Counted from the stretch's first letter, positions 36,618 to 48,143 are shown. The stretch: 64,000 nt of DNA from Poindextera sp963706385 (GCA_963706385.1 OY970153.1:3175483-3239482); one strand, 5' to 3'. A program made the numbers and translations. Notes: a model not told the origin generated them from the sequence alone.

Positions 36618-36821
36618 GATCGTCCAGACCTCTCGCGGTCTATTCGATCGTCTAAAGATTCTAAACAGGTGCAGGGCGCCGCCGTCTTCGCTTCTCTTTC
36701 CTCCCATCGCCGGCCGGGCGGTTCGTCAGAACCGCTGTTCCAGGCCGCGCGGTTTGATCGCGAACCCAAGGGCGACTTTGGCCTGCAAGGGTCGAGGTCA
36801 GGGCGTAGCGCGCGCTGCCAT

Positions 36822-36898
36822 AGGCCCGTAGCTCAGGTGGTTAGAGCGTACGCCTGATAAGCGTAAGGTCGGCAGTTCGAGTCTGCCCGGGCCTACCA
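36822..36898 (+). tRNA. tRNA-Ile (GAU) in the 16S-23S spacer
   Basis: AGGCCCG pairs with CGGGCCT in the acceptor stem. The anticodon loop is CTGATAA with GAU at 36856-36858. The T-loop TTCGAGT and encoded CCA are present. Standard spacer tRNA of alphaproteobacterial rrn operons. Confidence 0.97.
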
Positions 36899-36966
36899 AT
36901 CCTTGGACAGGCGGCGTTTCGCCCGGTGGCTCCCAGCGAGCCGACGGCTCCCAGTCGGTTCCGGCG

Positions 36967-37042
36967 GGGGCCATAGCTCAGTTGGTAGAGCGCGTGCTTT
37001 GCAAGCATGAGGTCGTCGGTTCGATCCCGTCTGGCTCCACCA
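36967..37042 (+). tRNA. tRNA-Ala (UGC) in the 16S-23S spacer
   Basis: GGGGCCA pairs with TGGCTCC. The anticodon loop TTTGCAA has UGC at 37000-37002, the T-loop is TTCGATC and CCA is encoded. Cotranscribed with tRNA-Ile. Confidence 0.97.
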
Positions 37043-37261
37043 CCCCGCGATCAATGGGATACGAAATTCCCGCCCGGCTCGGCCAGGCGGGTTTGACATC
37101 GTGAATGAAGGGTCAGCCCGGACGCGTAAAAGCGTTTGGCAGGGCGGGCTCTGATAAAAGACATCATTGTCTGGCTAGAAATACAAAGCGCATGTGTGGG
37201 CGCGCCGCGGTCCTTCGTACGGCTGTCGGCGCCGTCCCAACGCATGAGTTTTGCTGAGAAC

Positions 37262-40045
<2,784 letters not shown>

Positions 40046-40120
40046 GTTCTTCAGCTAAACTCATGAAGAGCTTTGTGAGCCAGCCAGCTCTGATGTCTTT
40101 TATCGCATCCTCTTCGTTGA

Positions 40121-40235
40121 CCTGGTGGCTATGCCGGAAGGTCCCCACCCGATCCCATCTCGAACTCGGTCGTTAAGCCTTCCAGGGCCGATGGTACTTC
40201 GTCTCAAGGCGCGGGAGAGTAGGTCGCCGCCAGGT
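40121..40235 (+). rRNA. rrf: 5S ribosomal RNA
   Basis: 5' CCTGGTGGC pairs with 3' GCCGCCAGG. The internal CCCGATCCCATCTCGAACTC block is diagnostic of 5S. About 115 nt, 75 bp after 23S. Confidence 0.93.
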
Positions 40236-40301
40236 CTACCAAGAGGATGCGGACAAACAGTCCGTCCGACCCTTCATCACGACCCGATCCAACAGCTTTG
40301 C

Positions 40302-40378
<77 letters not shown>

Positions 40379-40390
40379 AGACTAGGGAAT

Positions 40391-40420
40391 GGCCCCCGCT
40401 CGCGGGGGCCATTTTTGTTT
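40391..40420 (+). terminator. Rho-independent terminator of the rRNA operon
   Basis: GGCCCCCG-ctcg-CGGGGGCC stem followed by ATTTTTGTTT, 12 bases after tRNA-fMet. Strong intrinsic terminator. Confidence 0.9.
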
Positions 40421-40441
40421 CAGCGATCCGACGCGCCCGCC

Positions 40442-40954
40442 TCACGGCGTCCACTGCGCCAGCCAGTCGGCCAGGGCCTGGGGGCTCAGGCCGCGCGCGT
40501 CGGCCAGGGCGGCGGTGTGGCCGGCGTCGAGCAGCCGCTCGCTGGCCGGATCGACGATCAACAGGCTCGGCACGCCCTCCAGCCGGCCGCGCACGCCATA
40601 GTGTGCCGGAATCTGCAGGTTGCGGTCAAAGCGGCCGACGTCGACGCTGACCACCACGTAGTGGGCCGCAACGAACGCCTTGACCTCGGGCAGCTCCATG
40701 GTCCCGGCCAGGATGCGGCAGTCGGGGCACCAGTTGCCGCCCAGGTCGATCAGCAGCAGCTTGCGCGCGGCCAGGGCCTCGGCCTTGGCGTCGGCCACCG
40801 CGCGGTCGGCGTCGGCCTTTTCGTCATAGGGATAGGGCAGCGGCGCCTTGAGCTGGGCGAAGCTGGTGACGGCGAGCTTGGGCGCCGGCGCGGCCAACGC
40901 GGGCGCGGCGAGCGCCGCGGCGGCGAGCGCGGCGAGGGCGAGGCGAGCGATCAT
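40442..40954 (-). CDS. Exported thioredoxin-like protein
   Basis: A 170-residue protein with a signal peptide (RLALAALAAAALAAPALA, about 21 residues) and a thioredoxin-fold domain. The redox motif is WCPDC in LGGNWCPDCRIL, and the cis-Pro lies in EGVPSLLIVDP. It probably reduces or isomerises disulfides, or delivers reductant, in the periplasm. The 11 residues upstream of the ATG at 40954 lack signal character and are excluded. The neighbouring TSUP gene may be cotranscribed upstream of it (same strand, 67 bp). Confidence 0.88.
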   Translation of the reverse strand: MIARLALAALAAAALAAPALAAPAPKLAVTSFAQLKAPLPYPYDEKADADRAVADAKAEALAARKLLLIDLGGNWCPDCRILAGTMELPEVKAFVAAHYVVVSVDVGRFDRNLQIPAHYGVRGRLEGVPSLLIVDPASERLLDAGHTAALADARGLSPQALADWLAQWTP

Positions 40955-41021
40955 CGACAATCTCCGAGGTCCGCCGTCGGCTAACACGGCGCGGCCCTGT
41001 CGGCCATCCCGGGGGGCGGGC

Positions 41022-41789
41022 TCAGCCGGCCCTGACGAACAGGCCGATGCTCAGGGCGACGCCGATCAGCACCACGGCCGCTTTCAGCGCCTTCTCATTG
41101 ACCCGTTTGAGCATCATCCCGCCCAGCGCGCCGCCGGCGATCGCGCCGATGCAGACCACCGCGACCTTCAGCCAGTCCGGCCGGGCGGTGAACACGAAGA
41201 CCACGGCGGCCGCGCAGTTCATCGCGCTGGCCAGGATGTTCTTGGTCGATCCGGCGACCCTGACCGCCTGGCCGGCCAGGGTCAGGCCCGCCAGCATCAG
41301 AAAGCCGATGCCGCCGCCGAAATAGCCGCCGTAGACGGCGATGGCGAACTGCATCGCCACCGTCGCCGGCGCGCCGATCGGCGCGTGGGCCTCGCCCGGC
41401 TTTCGCGCGAAGGCGCCCCAGGCGAACAGGGCGGTGGCGAACAGCACGAGCCAGGGAACCATCCGCGCGAAGAAGGCGGCTGGCGTGGCCAGCAGCAGCA
41501 CCGCGCCGATCGCCCCGCCCGCCAGGCTGATGGCGACCAGGGCGCGAAACGACACCCCGCCCGCGCCATCGGCCAGGCGCCGGCCGACCAGGCCGGTGGT
41601 CACCTGGCCGGGAAACAGGGCGAGGGTCGAGGCGATGTTGGCCGCCCGGGCGTCCAGCCCGGTGAACATCAGCGCCGGCAGGGTGATGAACGAGCCGCCG
41701 CCGGCCAGCGCGTTCTGGGCGCCGGCCCAGAACGCCGCGAGCAGCAGGATCGCGAGGCCGGGCCAGGCGGCGGAATGGGCGGTCGGCAT
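41022..41789 (-). CDS. TauE/SafE (TSUP) family sulfite/organosulfonate exporter-like protein
   Basis: A 255-residue inner-membrane protein with around eight hydrophobic helices in two related halves. Family motifs include AGGGSFITLPALMFTGLD near the start and YGGYFGGGIGFLML in the middle, with GALGGMMLKRVNEK near the end. TSUP proteins move sulfite, sulfonates or similar anions across the inner membrane. The substrate cannot be assigned. It is co-directional with the AAHS-type MFS gene, 49 bp apart. Confidence 0.92.
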   Translation of the reverse strand: MPTAHSAAWPGLAILLLAAFWAGAQNALAGGGSFITLPALMFTGLDARAANIASTLALFPGQVTTGLVGRRLADGAGGVSFRALVAISLAGGAIGAVLLLATPAAFFARMVPWLVLFATALFAWGAFARKPGEAHAPIGAPATVAMQFAIAVYGGYFGGGIGFLMLAGLTLAGQAVRVAGSTKNILASAMNCAAAVVFVFTARPDWLKVAVVCIGAIAGGALGGMMLKRVNEKALKAAVVLIGVALSIGLFVRAG

Positions 41790-41838
41790 GGCGCTCCCTT
41801 AGCCTTGGCGGCGCGCGCTGGCCACGGCCTTGAGCCGA

Positions 41839-43053
41839 TCAGCTCGGATCGCGCCGGCCGAACAGGCTCAGCAGCAGCACCGCCGCGCCCGCCGCTAGGG
41901 CCACCGGAACCATGGCCCGCACCACCTGGTCGGCGCTGGCCCCGCCCTTCAGCAGGTAGCCCGCGACCAGCGGCCCGGCGATCGAGCCCAGCCGGCCCAC
42001 CGCCACCGCCGCGCCGGCGCCGGTCCCGCGCACGGCGGGCGGATAATAGCTGGGGGCCAGGCCGTAGAGGCAGAACTGCGCCCCGATCACCAAGAACCCG
42101 GCCATGCCGCTCAGCAGCAGGATCGGCTCGGCGCCGGCCGCCTTGGCCAGGGCCATCATCACCACCACCAGGCCGACATAGCCGGCGGTCATCGGCCAGC
42201 GCACGCCCGCGCGGTCGACCGTGAGCCCGAGCAGCGGCGCGCCGACCAAGCTCGACAGGTTGAACGCCACCGAGGCCAGCGGCGCGTCGATCTTGGCCAA
42301 GCCCTTGGCCGCGGCCAGCATCGGCAGCCAGTTCAGCATCAGATGCAGGATGAGCAGGGTCAGGGCGTAGGCCGCCCACAAGGACAGGGTGGCCGGGGCG
42401 CGGCCCTCGCCGAACAGGGCCGCCGCGATGGCGCGCGCGCCGCGCGCCGCGCCTTTCGCCTGGGGCGGGCGCGTCTCGGGCAGGATCCAGCCGATCGCCG
42501 GCGCGAGCAGCAGGGGCGCGGCCCCGCCGATCACGAACACCGCCCGCCAGTCCAGGTCGGGCGGCGCATAACGGGCGAACAGGGCCGAGAGGGCCCCGCC
42601 CAGCGCCATGCCGCAGAACACCAGCGTGGTCGCCGCCGTGCGCCGGCCGGGCGCGGTGACCTCCGAGGCGATGGCGATCAGATTGGGCGTGGCGCCGCCC
42701 AGTCCCAGGCCGACCGCGACGCGGATCGCCATCAGCCAGGCGAAGGCGCCCGCCGCCATCGTCGCCAGCGAGAACAGGCCGAACACCGCCACCGAGACGA
42801 TCAGCACCGGCCTTCGTCCGATGCGGTCGGCCGCGCGTCCGCCGATCAGGGCGCCGAGGATGAGGCCGATCATGCTGGCGCTCAGCGCCCAGCCGGCCTG
42901 CCCGTGGTCCAGCCCCAGGGCCGGCATCATCCTGGGCGCGGCCACGCCCATGGCCTGGACGTCGTAGCCTTCGAGCATGGCGATGGCGGCGCACAGGGCG
43001 ATGATCGGCGCCGCCGCGATGGCGCGCGCCGGCCGAATGGCGATTGTGGTCAT
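41839..43053 (-). CDS. MFS transporter, aromatic acid:H+ symporter (AAHS)-like
   Basis: A 404-residue 12-helix transporter. TM1 holds the charged GYDVQAMGVAAPRM pattern typical of AAHS permeases. The loop 2-3 motif is GGRAADRIGRRPVL, and GLGLGGATPNLIAIASE matches the TM4 region. It probably imports an aromatic or related carboxylate with protons, which suits the dienelactone hydrolase and acyl-CoA genes elsewhere in the window. The start is the ATG at 43053 (MTTIAIRPARAIAAAP), preceded by GGGAGGGGC. Confidence 0.88.
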   Translation of the reverse strand: MTTIAIRPARAIAAAPIIALCAAIAMLEGYDVQAMGVAAPRMMPALGLDHGQAGWALSASMIGLILGALIGGRAADRIGRRPVLIVSVAVFGLFSLATMAAGAFAWLMAIRVAVGLGLGGATPNLIAIASEVTAPGRRTAATTLVFCGMALGGALSALFARYAPPDLDWRAVFVIGGAAPLLLAPAIGWILPETRPPQAKGAARGARAIAAALFGEGRAPATLSLWAAYALTLLILHLMLNWLPMLAAAKGLAKIDAPLASVAFNLSSLVGAPLLGLTVDRAGVRWPMTAGYVGLVVVMMALAKAAGAEPILLLSGMAGFLVIGAQFCLYGLAPSYYPPAVRGTGAGAAVAVGRLGSIAGPLVAGYLLKGGASADQVVRAMVPVALAAGAAVLLLSLFGRRDPS

Positions 43054-43147
43054 GCCCCTCCCCGATGCCGGTGTCCTTTGTAGAGCGGAACCGACCAGGG
43101 GCGATACACATCCCGCCCGGAAACAAGAGCTTGGACGCGAGCCCGAG

Positions 43148-44320
43148 CTACAGCCGTTCGACGATCGTCACATTGGCCAGGCCGCCGCCCTCGCACATGG
43201 TCTGCAGGCCCCAGCGCTTGTTGTTGTTCTTCAGCGCATGGATCAGGGTGGTCATCAGCTTGGTGCCGGAGGCGCCCAAGGGGTGGCCGAGCGCGATGGC
43301 GCCGCCGTTGACGTTCAGCCGGTCGGCGTCGGCGCCCAGGGTCTTGCGCCAGGCCACCGGCACCGAGGCGAAGGCCTCGTTGACCTCGAACAGGTCGATG
43401 TCGTCGATCCTGAAGCCCGCCTTCTTCAGCGCCTTTTCGGTGCCCGGCAGGGGGGCCTCCAGCATGATCACCGGATCGCCGCCCACCAGGGTCAGGTGGT
43501 GCACCCGGGCCAGCGGCTCGACGCCCAATATCTTCAGGCCGGCTTCGGAGACCACCATCACGCCCGAGGCGCCGTCGCAGATCTGGCTGGAGGTCGCCGC
43601 GGTGAGCGCGCCGCCTTCCTGCAGCAGCTTGACCCCCTTGATCCCCTCCAGGCTGGCGTCGAAGCGGATGCCCTCGTCGATGGTGTGCATCTCGCTCTTG
43701 CCGTCGGCGGTGGTGATCGCGATCGGGGTGATCTCGTCCTTGAACCGGCCGCCTTGCGTGGCGGCGATCGCCCGCTGGTGGCTGCGGAAGCCGAATTCGT
43801 CCAGCTCGTCCCTGGTCAGGCCATACTTCTTGGCCATCATTTCCGCGCCGACGAACTGGCTGAACTGGATGTTGGGATAGCGCGCGGCCATCGCCTCGCC
43901 GCCGGGCAGGCCGAAGCCGTTCTTGTAGGGCAGGGTGATCGCCAGCCCCATCGGCACGCGGCTCATGCTTTCGACGCCGGCCGCGATCACGATGTCCATG
44001 GTCCCGCTCATCACCGCCTGCGCGGCGAAGTGCAGCGCCTGCTGCGAGGAGCCGCACTGGCGATCGACCGAGGTGGCTGGCACGCTTTCCGGCAGCTTCG
44101 ACGACAGGACCGCGTTGCGCGCGACGTTGGAGGACTGCTCGCCGGCCTGGCCGACGCAGCCCATCACCACATCCTCGATCAGGGCCGGGTCGACCCCGGA
44201 GCGCTCGACCAGCGCATCCAGCACCTTGCCGGCCAGGTCGGCCGGGTGGACGCCCGACAGCCGCCCGCCCTTGCGCCCGCCGGCAGTGCGCGTGGCGGCC
44301 ACGATATAAGCTTCGCCCAT
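43148..44320 (-). CDS. Acetyl-CoA C-acyltransferase (thiolase)
   Basis: A 390-residue classical thiolase. The nucleophile is Cys89 (SVDRQCGSSQQAL). The substrate-loop and active-site motifs NEAFASVPV and GGAIALGHPLGASGTKL are present, and the second Cys is in MCEGGGLANV. It would catalyse thiolytic cleavage in beta-oxidation or the reverse condensation; FadA-like use is more likely than PhaA given the sequence style (MGEAYIVAATRTAGGRKGG). The start is the ATG at 44320 after AAGGAGAACGCC. Confidence 0.93.
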   Translation of the reverse strand: MGEAYIVAATRTAGGRKGGRLSGVHPADLAGKVLDALVERSGVDPALIEDVVMGCVGQAGEQSSNVARNAVLSSKLPESVPATSVDRQCGSSQQALHFAAQAVMSGTMDIVIAAGVESMSRVPMGLAITLPYKNGFGLPGGEAMAARYPNIQFSQFVGAEMMAKKYGLTRDELDEFGFRSHQRAIAATQGGRFKDEITPIAITTADGKSEMHTIDEGIRFDASLEGIKGVKLLQEGGALTAATSSQICDGASGVMVVSEAGLKILGVEPLARVHHLTLVGGDPVIMLEAPLPGTEKALKKAGFRIDDIDLFEVNEAFASVPVAWRKTLGADADRLNVNGGAIALGHPLGASGTKLMTTLIHALKNNNKRWGLQTMCEGGGLANVTIVERL

Positions 44321-44522
44321 GGCGTTCTCCTTGCTGAAGGGCGAGCCTGTCGCCCTTGCGTGATCGTTCGCTAGCCCTGGCGGACGACGAAATCCAGTCC
44401 GTAATCACGTTGGCGCCGCGGGATGTTGAAATCGCCGCGTCAAGGTCAAGGCCAATGGTCGGCCGCGCGGTCCGCGGCTATGTGTGATAGCCCTGTTGCG
44501 GGTCCCGGAAGAAAGTTTATCA

Positions 44523-45353
44523 TTGAACTATCGTCACGCCTTCCACGCCGGCAACTTCGCGGATCTGGTCAAGCACGCGGTGCTGGGCGCGGCCCTCGCG
44601 CGCCTGACCCGCGAGGGCCCGCCGCTGCTGGCGATCGACACCCACGCCGGGGCGGGCCTCTATGAGCTCGACGCCGTGGCGGCGAAGGCCTCGGGCGAGG
44701 CCGAGGCCGGGATCGCGCGGCTGATGGCGGCGGACGCCGCGCCCGCGCCGCTGGAGGCGCTGAAGGCGGCCGTGGCGCGGCTCAATCCCAAAGGCGGCCA
44801 TCGGCTCTATCCCGGCTCGCCGCGGCTGATCGCCGACGCCCTGCGGCCCGCCGACCGGCTGGTCGCCTGCGAACTGCGCGGCGACGACGCCGGCCGTCTG
44901 CGCCAGGCGCTGAAGGGGGCCAGGGCCGAGGTCCTGGTCCAGGACGGCTATGCCGTGGCCGCCCAGCGCGCCGCGCCGCGCCAGCGCCTGTTCGTGCTGA
45001 TCGATCCGCCGTTCGAGCGGGCCGACGACCACGCCCGCGCCGCCGAGGCGGCCAAGGCGGTGCTCGGCCGCAACCCCGCCGCGACGATGATCATCTGGCT
45101 GCCGCTCAAGGACCTGGAGACCTTCGACGGCTTCCTGCGCCGGCTGGAGGCGGGGGTGGCGCCGGCGGCGCTGGTGGTCGAGGCGCGGCTGAGGCCGCTG
45201 GACGATCCGATGCGGATGAACGGCTGCGCCCTGGTGGTGATCAACCCGCCGACCGGGTTGGAGACCGACGCCGCGGCGACGTGCGACTGGGTGGTGGCGG
45301 CCTGCGGCGATCCGGACGGGCGGGCGCGGGTCTGGCGGCTGGGCGCCGGCTGA
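44523..45353 (+). CDS. rlmJ: 23S rRNA (adenine(2030)-N6)-methyltransferase RlmJ
   Basis: A 276-residue SAM-dependent methyltransferase that makes m6A2030 in 23S rRNA. NYRHAFHAGNFADLVKH is the RlmJ signature start, LAIDTHAGAGLYEL binds SAM, and the catalytic DPPF-type motif is LIDPPFERADD. Late motifs IIWLPLKD and MNGCALVVINPP agree. The start is TTG at 44523, where family members begin M-L/N-YRH, with GGAAGAAAG upstream. The upstream open part (to 44484) is not conserved in style. Confidence 0.92.
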   Translation: MNYRHAFHAGNFADLVKHAVLGAALARLTREGPPLLAIDTHAGAGLYELDAVAAKASGEAEAGIARLMAADAAPAPLEALKAAVARLNPKGGHRLYPGSPRLIADALRPADRLVACELRGDDAGRLRQALKGARAEVLVQDGYAVAAQRAAPRQRLFVLIDPPFERADDHARAAEAAKAVLGRNPAATMIIWLPLKDLETFDGFLRRLEAGVAPAALVVEARLRPLDDPMRMNGCALVVINPPTGLETDAAATCDWVVAACGDPDGRARVWRLGAG

Positions 45354-45412
45354 GGCCGCTGAAAGGGCGCCGTTACGTCATTTTGCGCGTGCGAACGTTC
45401 AAGATCGTGTTA

Positions 45413-45428
45413 TGTTGCACCGCACAAT
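45413..45428 (+). promoter_or_regulatory. Palindromic TGTTGCACCGCACAAT element, PhaR-box-like
   Basis: TTGCAC/GCACAA arms 30 bp upstream of the next gene. The pattern resembles sites bound by the polyhydroxybutyrate regulator PhaR upstream of phasin genes in alphaproteobacteria. This is by recollection of the motif type only. Confidence 0.35.
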
Positions 45429-45457
45429 CCAACCTCATGGAACAAGGAGTACGGGTG

Positions 45458-46030
45458 ATGGCATTGCTGGAGCTTGCGCCGTCGGGCAAGGGGTTCGCCC
45501 TTGGCCTCGACACCGAAAAGGCGCTGCGCGCGCCGATCGGCGCGGTCTCGCCGCTGTGGCTGGCCTTCGCCGGCGCCGCCAGCGCGGGCGTGGCCTTCTG
45601 GTGGATGAGCCGCTGGATGCGGCCGGCCAATCTGGAAGCCTTCCTGTTCACGGCGCCCGCGGCGGAGCCGGTCGTCGAGCCGGTGGCGGAAGCGGTGGCC
45701 GAACTCACCGCGTCGGAGCCCGAGCCGGCCGAGATCATCGCCGAGGCCGTTGTGGTCGAGATCGAACCCACGTTCGAAGCGGCCGCGGAATTCGTGCTCG
45801 AAGCCGCGCCGGAGCCCGAGCCGGCCGAGATCATCGCCGAGGCCGTTGTGGTCGAGATCGAACCCGCGCCCGAAGCGGCCGCGGAATTCGTGCTCGAAGC
45901 CGCGCCGGCCGAGCCCGTGCCCGAACCCGTGAAGGCCAAACCCGCGCCTAGGGCCGCGCCCGCCGCCAAGCCGGCCGCGCCGAGGTCCGCCAAGACGCCC
46001 AGGACGCCCTCGGCCAAGACGCCCAGCTAA
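45458..46030 (+). CDS. Membrane-anchored acidic/basic repeat protein, unknown function
   Basis: A 190-residue protein. After about 35 residues (MALLELAPSGKGFALGLD...) there is one hydrophobic segment (SPLWLAFAGAASAGVAFWW). Then comes a long acidic Glu/Ala/Pro/Val region with two near-identical 32-residue units (EPAEIIAEAVVVEIEP... AAAEFVLEAAP). A basic Lys/Pro/Ala/Thr tail like histone H1 follows (SAKTPRTPSAKTPS). The ATG at 45458 follows AAGGAG by eight bases. The layout suggests a tethered flexible or nucleic-acid/granule-binding tail. I do not recognise a family. Confidence 0.72.
   Translation: MALLELAPSGKGFALGLDTEKALRAPIGAVSPLWLAFAGAASAGVAFWWMSRWMRPANLEAFLFTAPAAEPVVEPVAEAVAELTASEPEPAEIIAEAVVVEIEPTFEAAAEFVLEAAPEPEPAEIIAEAVVVEIEPAPEAAAEFVLEAAPAEPVPEPVKAKPAPRAAPAAKPAAPRSAKTPRTPSAKTPS
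45722..45913 (+). repeat. Two tandem 96-bp coding repeats
   Basis: Units 45722-45817 and 45818-45913 are nearly identical at DNA level, differing mainly at the codons for Thr-Phe versus Ala-Pro. This indicates a recent in-frame duplication. Confidence 0.9.
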
Positions 46031-46169
46031 GGCGATCCGACCTTCCTCCTCCATGCGGGGAGGCGGGGGCCGCTTTTTCCAGGCGCCGGTTCATCAAGTT
46101 TTTCCGCCAAGACGCTATTGCCGTGCTCAAATCCCGGCTCAACGATGGAGCTGGAGACCCGGAGTTCGG

Positions 46170-46625
46170 ATGGTCCTGGCCCGCAACGCCATCGAAGTGT
46201 GGAATGCCCGCGGCGCGATCCAGCGGATCGGCAAGCTGACCGATAACCTGGTCGGCATCGGTCCGTTCGGCGTCGGGCTGGACGGCCTGTTGACCTGGAT
46301 TCCCATTGTCGGCGGGCTCTACAGCCTCGGGGCCGGCGCGGCCCTGCTCGGTTTCGGGCTGCGCGCGCGGGTTCCGCTGACCGTCCTGATCGCGGTCGCG
46401 GCGATCGTGCTGGCGCGCAGCGGCGTCGGCGAGGTGCCGCTGGCCGGACAGATCGCGGTCGACCTCCTGCGCGGGCACAAATGGGCGGCGGACCTCTTGG
46501 TCAAGGCGATCGACCGGACGCTCTATCTGGATGGACCGAGCGATCCCGCGGGACCCGCCTACGCCGAGGCGCTGGCGGCCATCCGCGCCGGCGGCGAAAA
46601 GCAGCGGGTGGTGTTTCTGGGCTAG
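46170..46625 (+). CDS. DUF4112 domain protein
   Basis: A 151-residue protein with two or three hydrophobic segments. IGKLTDNLVGIG, FGVGLDGLLTWIPIVGG and the following Gly/Ala helix match the DUF4112 family (membrane protein of unknown function). The ATG at 46170 is preceded by CCCGGAGTTCGG. An upstream extension to 46053 is possible but not family-like. It is co-directional with the CMD gene 63 bp downstream. Confidence 0.82.
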   Translation: MVLARNAIEVWNARGAIQRIGKLTDNLVGIGPFGVGLDGLLTWIPIVGGLYSLGAGAALLGFGLRARVPLTVLIAVAAIVLARSGVGEVPLAGQIAVDLLRGHKWAADLLVKAIDRTLYLDGPSDPAGPAYAEALAAIRAGGEKQRVVFLG

Positions 46626-46688
46626 ACGCGGCGCGCCGCGTGCGGGCAGGTTGCGCGGCAAGACCAGAACGACTTCGGAGGACGCCGC

Positions 46689-47246
46689 ATGGCCCGGATA
46701 CCCTATTTCGACCCCACCCTGGCCCAGGGCCGGGCCAAGCAGCAATACGAGCGCCTGGCGCCCTTGAACATCTTCAAGATGCTCGGCCATTCGGGCGAGC
46801 TCTTGTCCGGCTTTTCCAAGCTGGGCGGCCAGCTCCTCAACTTCACCGAGCTCGATCCGGTGCTGCGCGAGATCGCCATCATCCGCGTCGGCGTCCTGTG
46901 CGGCGCCTCGTACGAGACCCACCAGCATCGCCGGATCGGGCGCGGCATCGGCATGTCCCAGGCGCTGCTTGACGCCATCGACCAGGGGCCGGCCGCGGCG
47001 GTGTTCACCCCGCTTCAGCGCCAGGTGATGGACTTCACCGACGATGTGGTGAGAAACGTGCGCGCCTCCGACGCCACCTTCGATCCCCTGTGCAAGGCCT
47101 TGGGTTACAAGCAGATTCAGGAGCTCGTCATCACCATCGGCTACTACATGATGGTCTCGCGCTTCCTGGAGACCTTCGACGTCGACATCGAGGCCAAGGG
47201 CGCCGAGCCGCCGGCGGACAAGATGCCCGGCGCGAAGAGGGCCTGA
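46689..47246 (+). CDS. Carboxymuconolactone decarboxylase (CMD)/AhpD-like protein
   Basis: A 185-residue helical protein of the CMD/AhpD superfamily. The core LREIAIIRVGVLCGASYETHQHRR follows the family pattern, but the redox CxxC of AhpD is absent, so peroxidase-adaptor function is unlikely. It is followed after one base by an SDR gene, so the two are cotranscribed and probably act on the same compound. CGGAGGACGCCGC precedes the ATG. Confidence 0.9.
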   Translation: MARIPYFDPTLAQGRAKQQYERLAPLNIFKMLGHSGELLSGFSKLGGQLLNFTELDPVLREIAIIRVGVLCGASYETHQHRRIGRGIGMSQALLDAIDQGPAAAVFTPLQRQVMDFTDDVVRNVRASDATFDPLCKALGYKQIQELVITIGYYMMVSRFLETFDVDIEAKGAEPPADKMPGAKRA

Positions 47247-47247
47247 G

Positions 47248-48090
47248 ATGGCCGAATCCGAAGCTTATGTGCGCCCGCCCAGCGCCGAGTCCGAGGGCCG
47301 CGCGCCCGGCCGCGGGCGGCTGACCGGCCGGCGCATCCTGGTCGTCGGCGGCGGCCAGCAGGTGGTGGACGCGGCGACCGATCCGGTGGGCAACGGCCGG
47401 GCGATGTCGATCCTGTTCGCGCGCGAGGGCGCCAGCCTGGCCATCGCGGACCGCAACCGGGAGGCCGCCGAGGCCACCGCCGCCCTGATCCGCGCCGAGG
47501 GCGGCACGGCGCCGCTGGTCATTGAGGCCGACATCGCCCGCGAGGCGGATGTCGCGCGGATGGTCGAGGCGGCCGCATCCGGGCTCGGCGGCCTGGACGG
47601 ATTGATCCTCAACGTCGGCATCGGCGTCGGCGGGCTTGGCCTGGCGGGCGTCAAGGCTGACGACTGGGACAAGGTTCTGGCCGTCAACCTGCGCGGGCCG
47701 ATGTTGTGCTGCCGGGAGGCGTTGGCCAGGCTGGAGAACGGATCGTCGATCGTGTTCATCTCCTCGATCGCCGGCCTGGTCGCGGGCTCCCGGTTGCCGG
47801 CCTACGACGCCTCGAAGGCCGCGCTCGGCGGGCTGATGCGGCACGTGGCGCTGGAGGGCGCGCGCCGGGGCGTGCGGGCCAACATCGTCGCCCCGGGCCT
47901 GGTGGACACCCCGCTCGGCCGCCGCGCGACGCAAGGCCGCCCGTCCAGGGGCCGCACCCCGACGCCGTTTGGCCGCCAGGCCACGGCCTGGGAGGTGGCC
48001 TACGCCGCCCTGTTCCTGACCTCGGACGAGAGCGTCTACATCACCGCCCAGACCCTGGCGGTGGACAGCGGCATGACCGGGATCAGCTAG
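47248..48090 (+). CDS. SDR-family oxidoreductase
   Basis: A 280-residue Rossmann enzyme with a longer polar N-terminus. The cofactor motif is atypical: VVGGGQQVVDAATDPVGNGRA, with an insertion in the glycine loop. LNVGIGVGG replaces NNAG. The catalytic Ser is in ISSIAGLV and Tyr/Lys in YDASKAALGG. It ends with the usual VDSGMTGIS-type tail. It starts one base after the CMD gene. The stop codon TAG lies in the outer arm of a CTAG-flanked hairpin element. Confidence 0.9.
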   Translation: MAESEAYVRPPSAESEGRAPGRGRLTGRRILVVGGGQQVVDAATDPVGNGRAMSILFAREGASLAIADRNREAAEATAALIRAEGGTAPLVIEADIAREADVARMVEAAASGLGGLDGLILNVGIGVGGLGLAGVKADDWDKVLAVNLRGPMLCCREALARLENGSSIVFISSIAGLVAGSRLPAYDASKAALGGLMRHVALEGARRGVRANIVAPGLVDTPLGRRATQGRPSRGRTPTPFGRQATAWEVAYAALFLTSDESVYITAQTLAVDSGMTGIS

Positions 48091-48143
48091 TGGTGCGACT
48101 CAAACGGATGCCTCCCGCATCCGTTTGTGGTCCGATCCACTAG
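48087..48143. repeat. CTAG-flanked hairpin element (miniature, non-coding)
   Basis: CTAG at 48087-48090 and again at 48140-48143 flank a 49-bp sequence. Its core is CAAACGGATGC-ctccc-GCATCCGTTTG, a perfect 11-bp stem, with TAGTGG/CCACTA as outermost arms. There is no T-run, so a plain terminator is less likely. It resembles a miniature inverted-repeat element with a CTAG target duplication. Confidence 0.6.

Noticed and set aside
45722..45913. CRISPR-like repeat
   Set aside because: It is two adjacent 96-bp coding units without spacers; no CRISPR array or cas gene is visible in the window.
48101..48127. Intrinsic terminator for the SDR gene
   Set aside because: The stem is strong but no T-tract follows, and the flanking CTAG copies suggest a different origin, although it may still aid termination.
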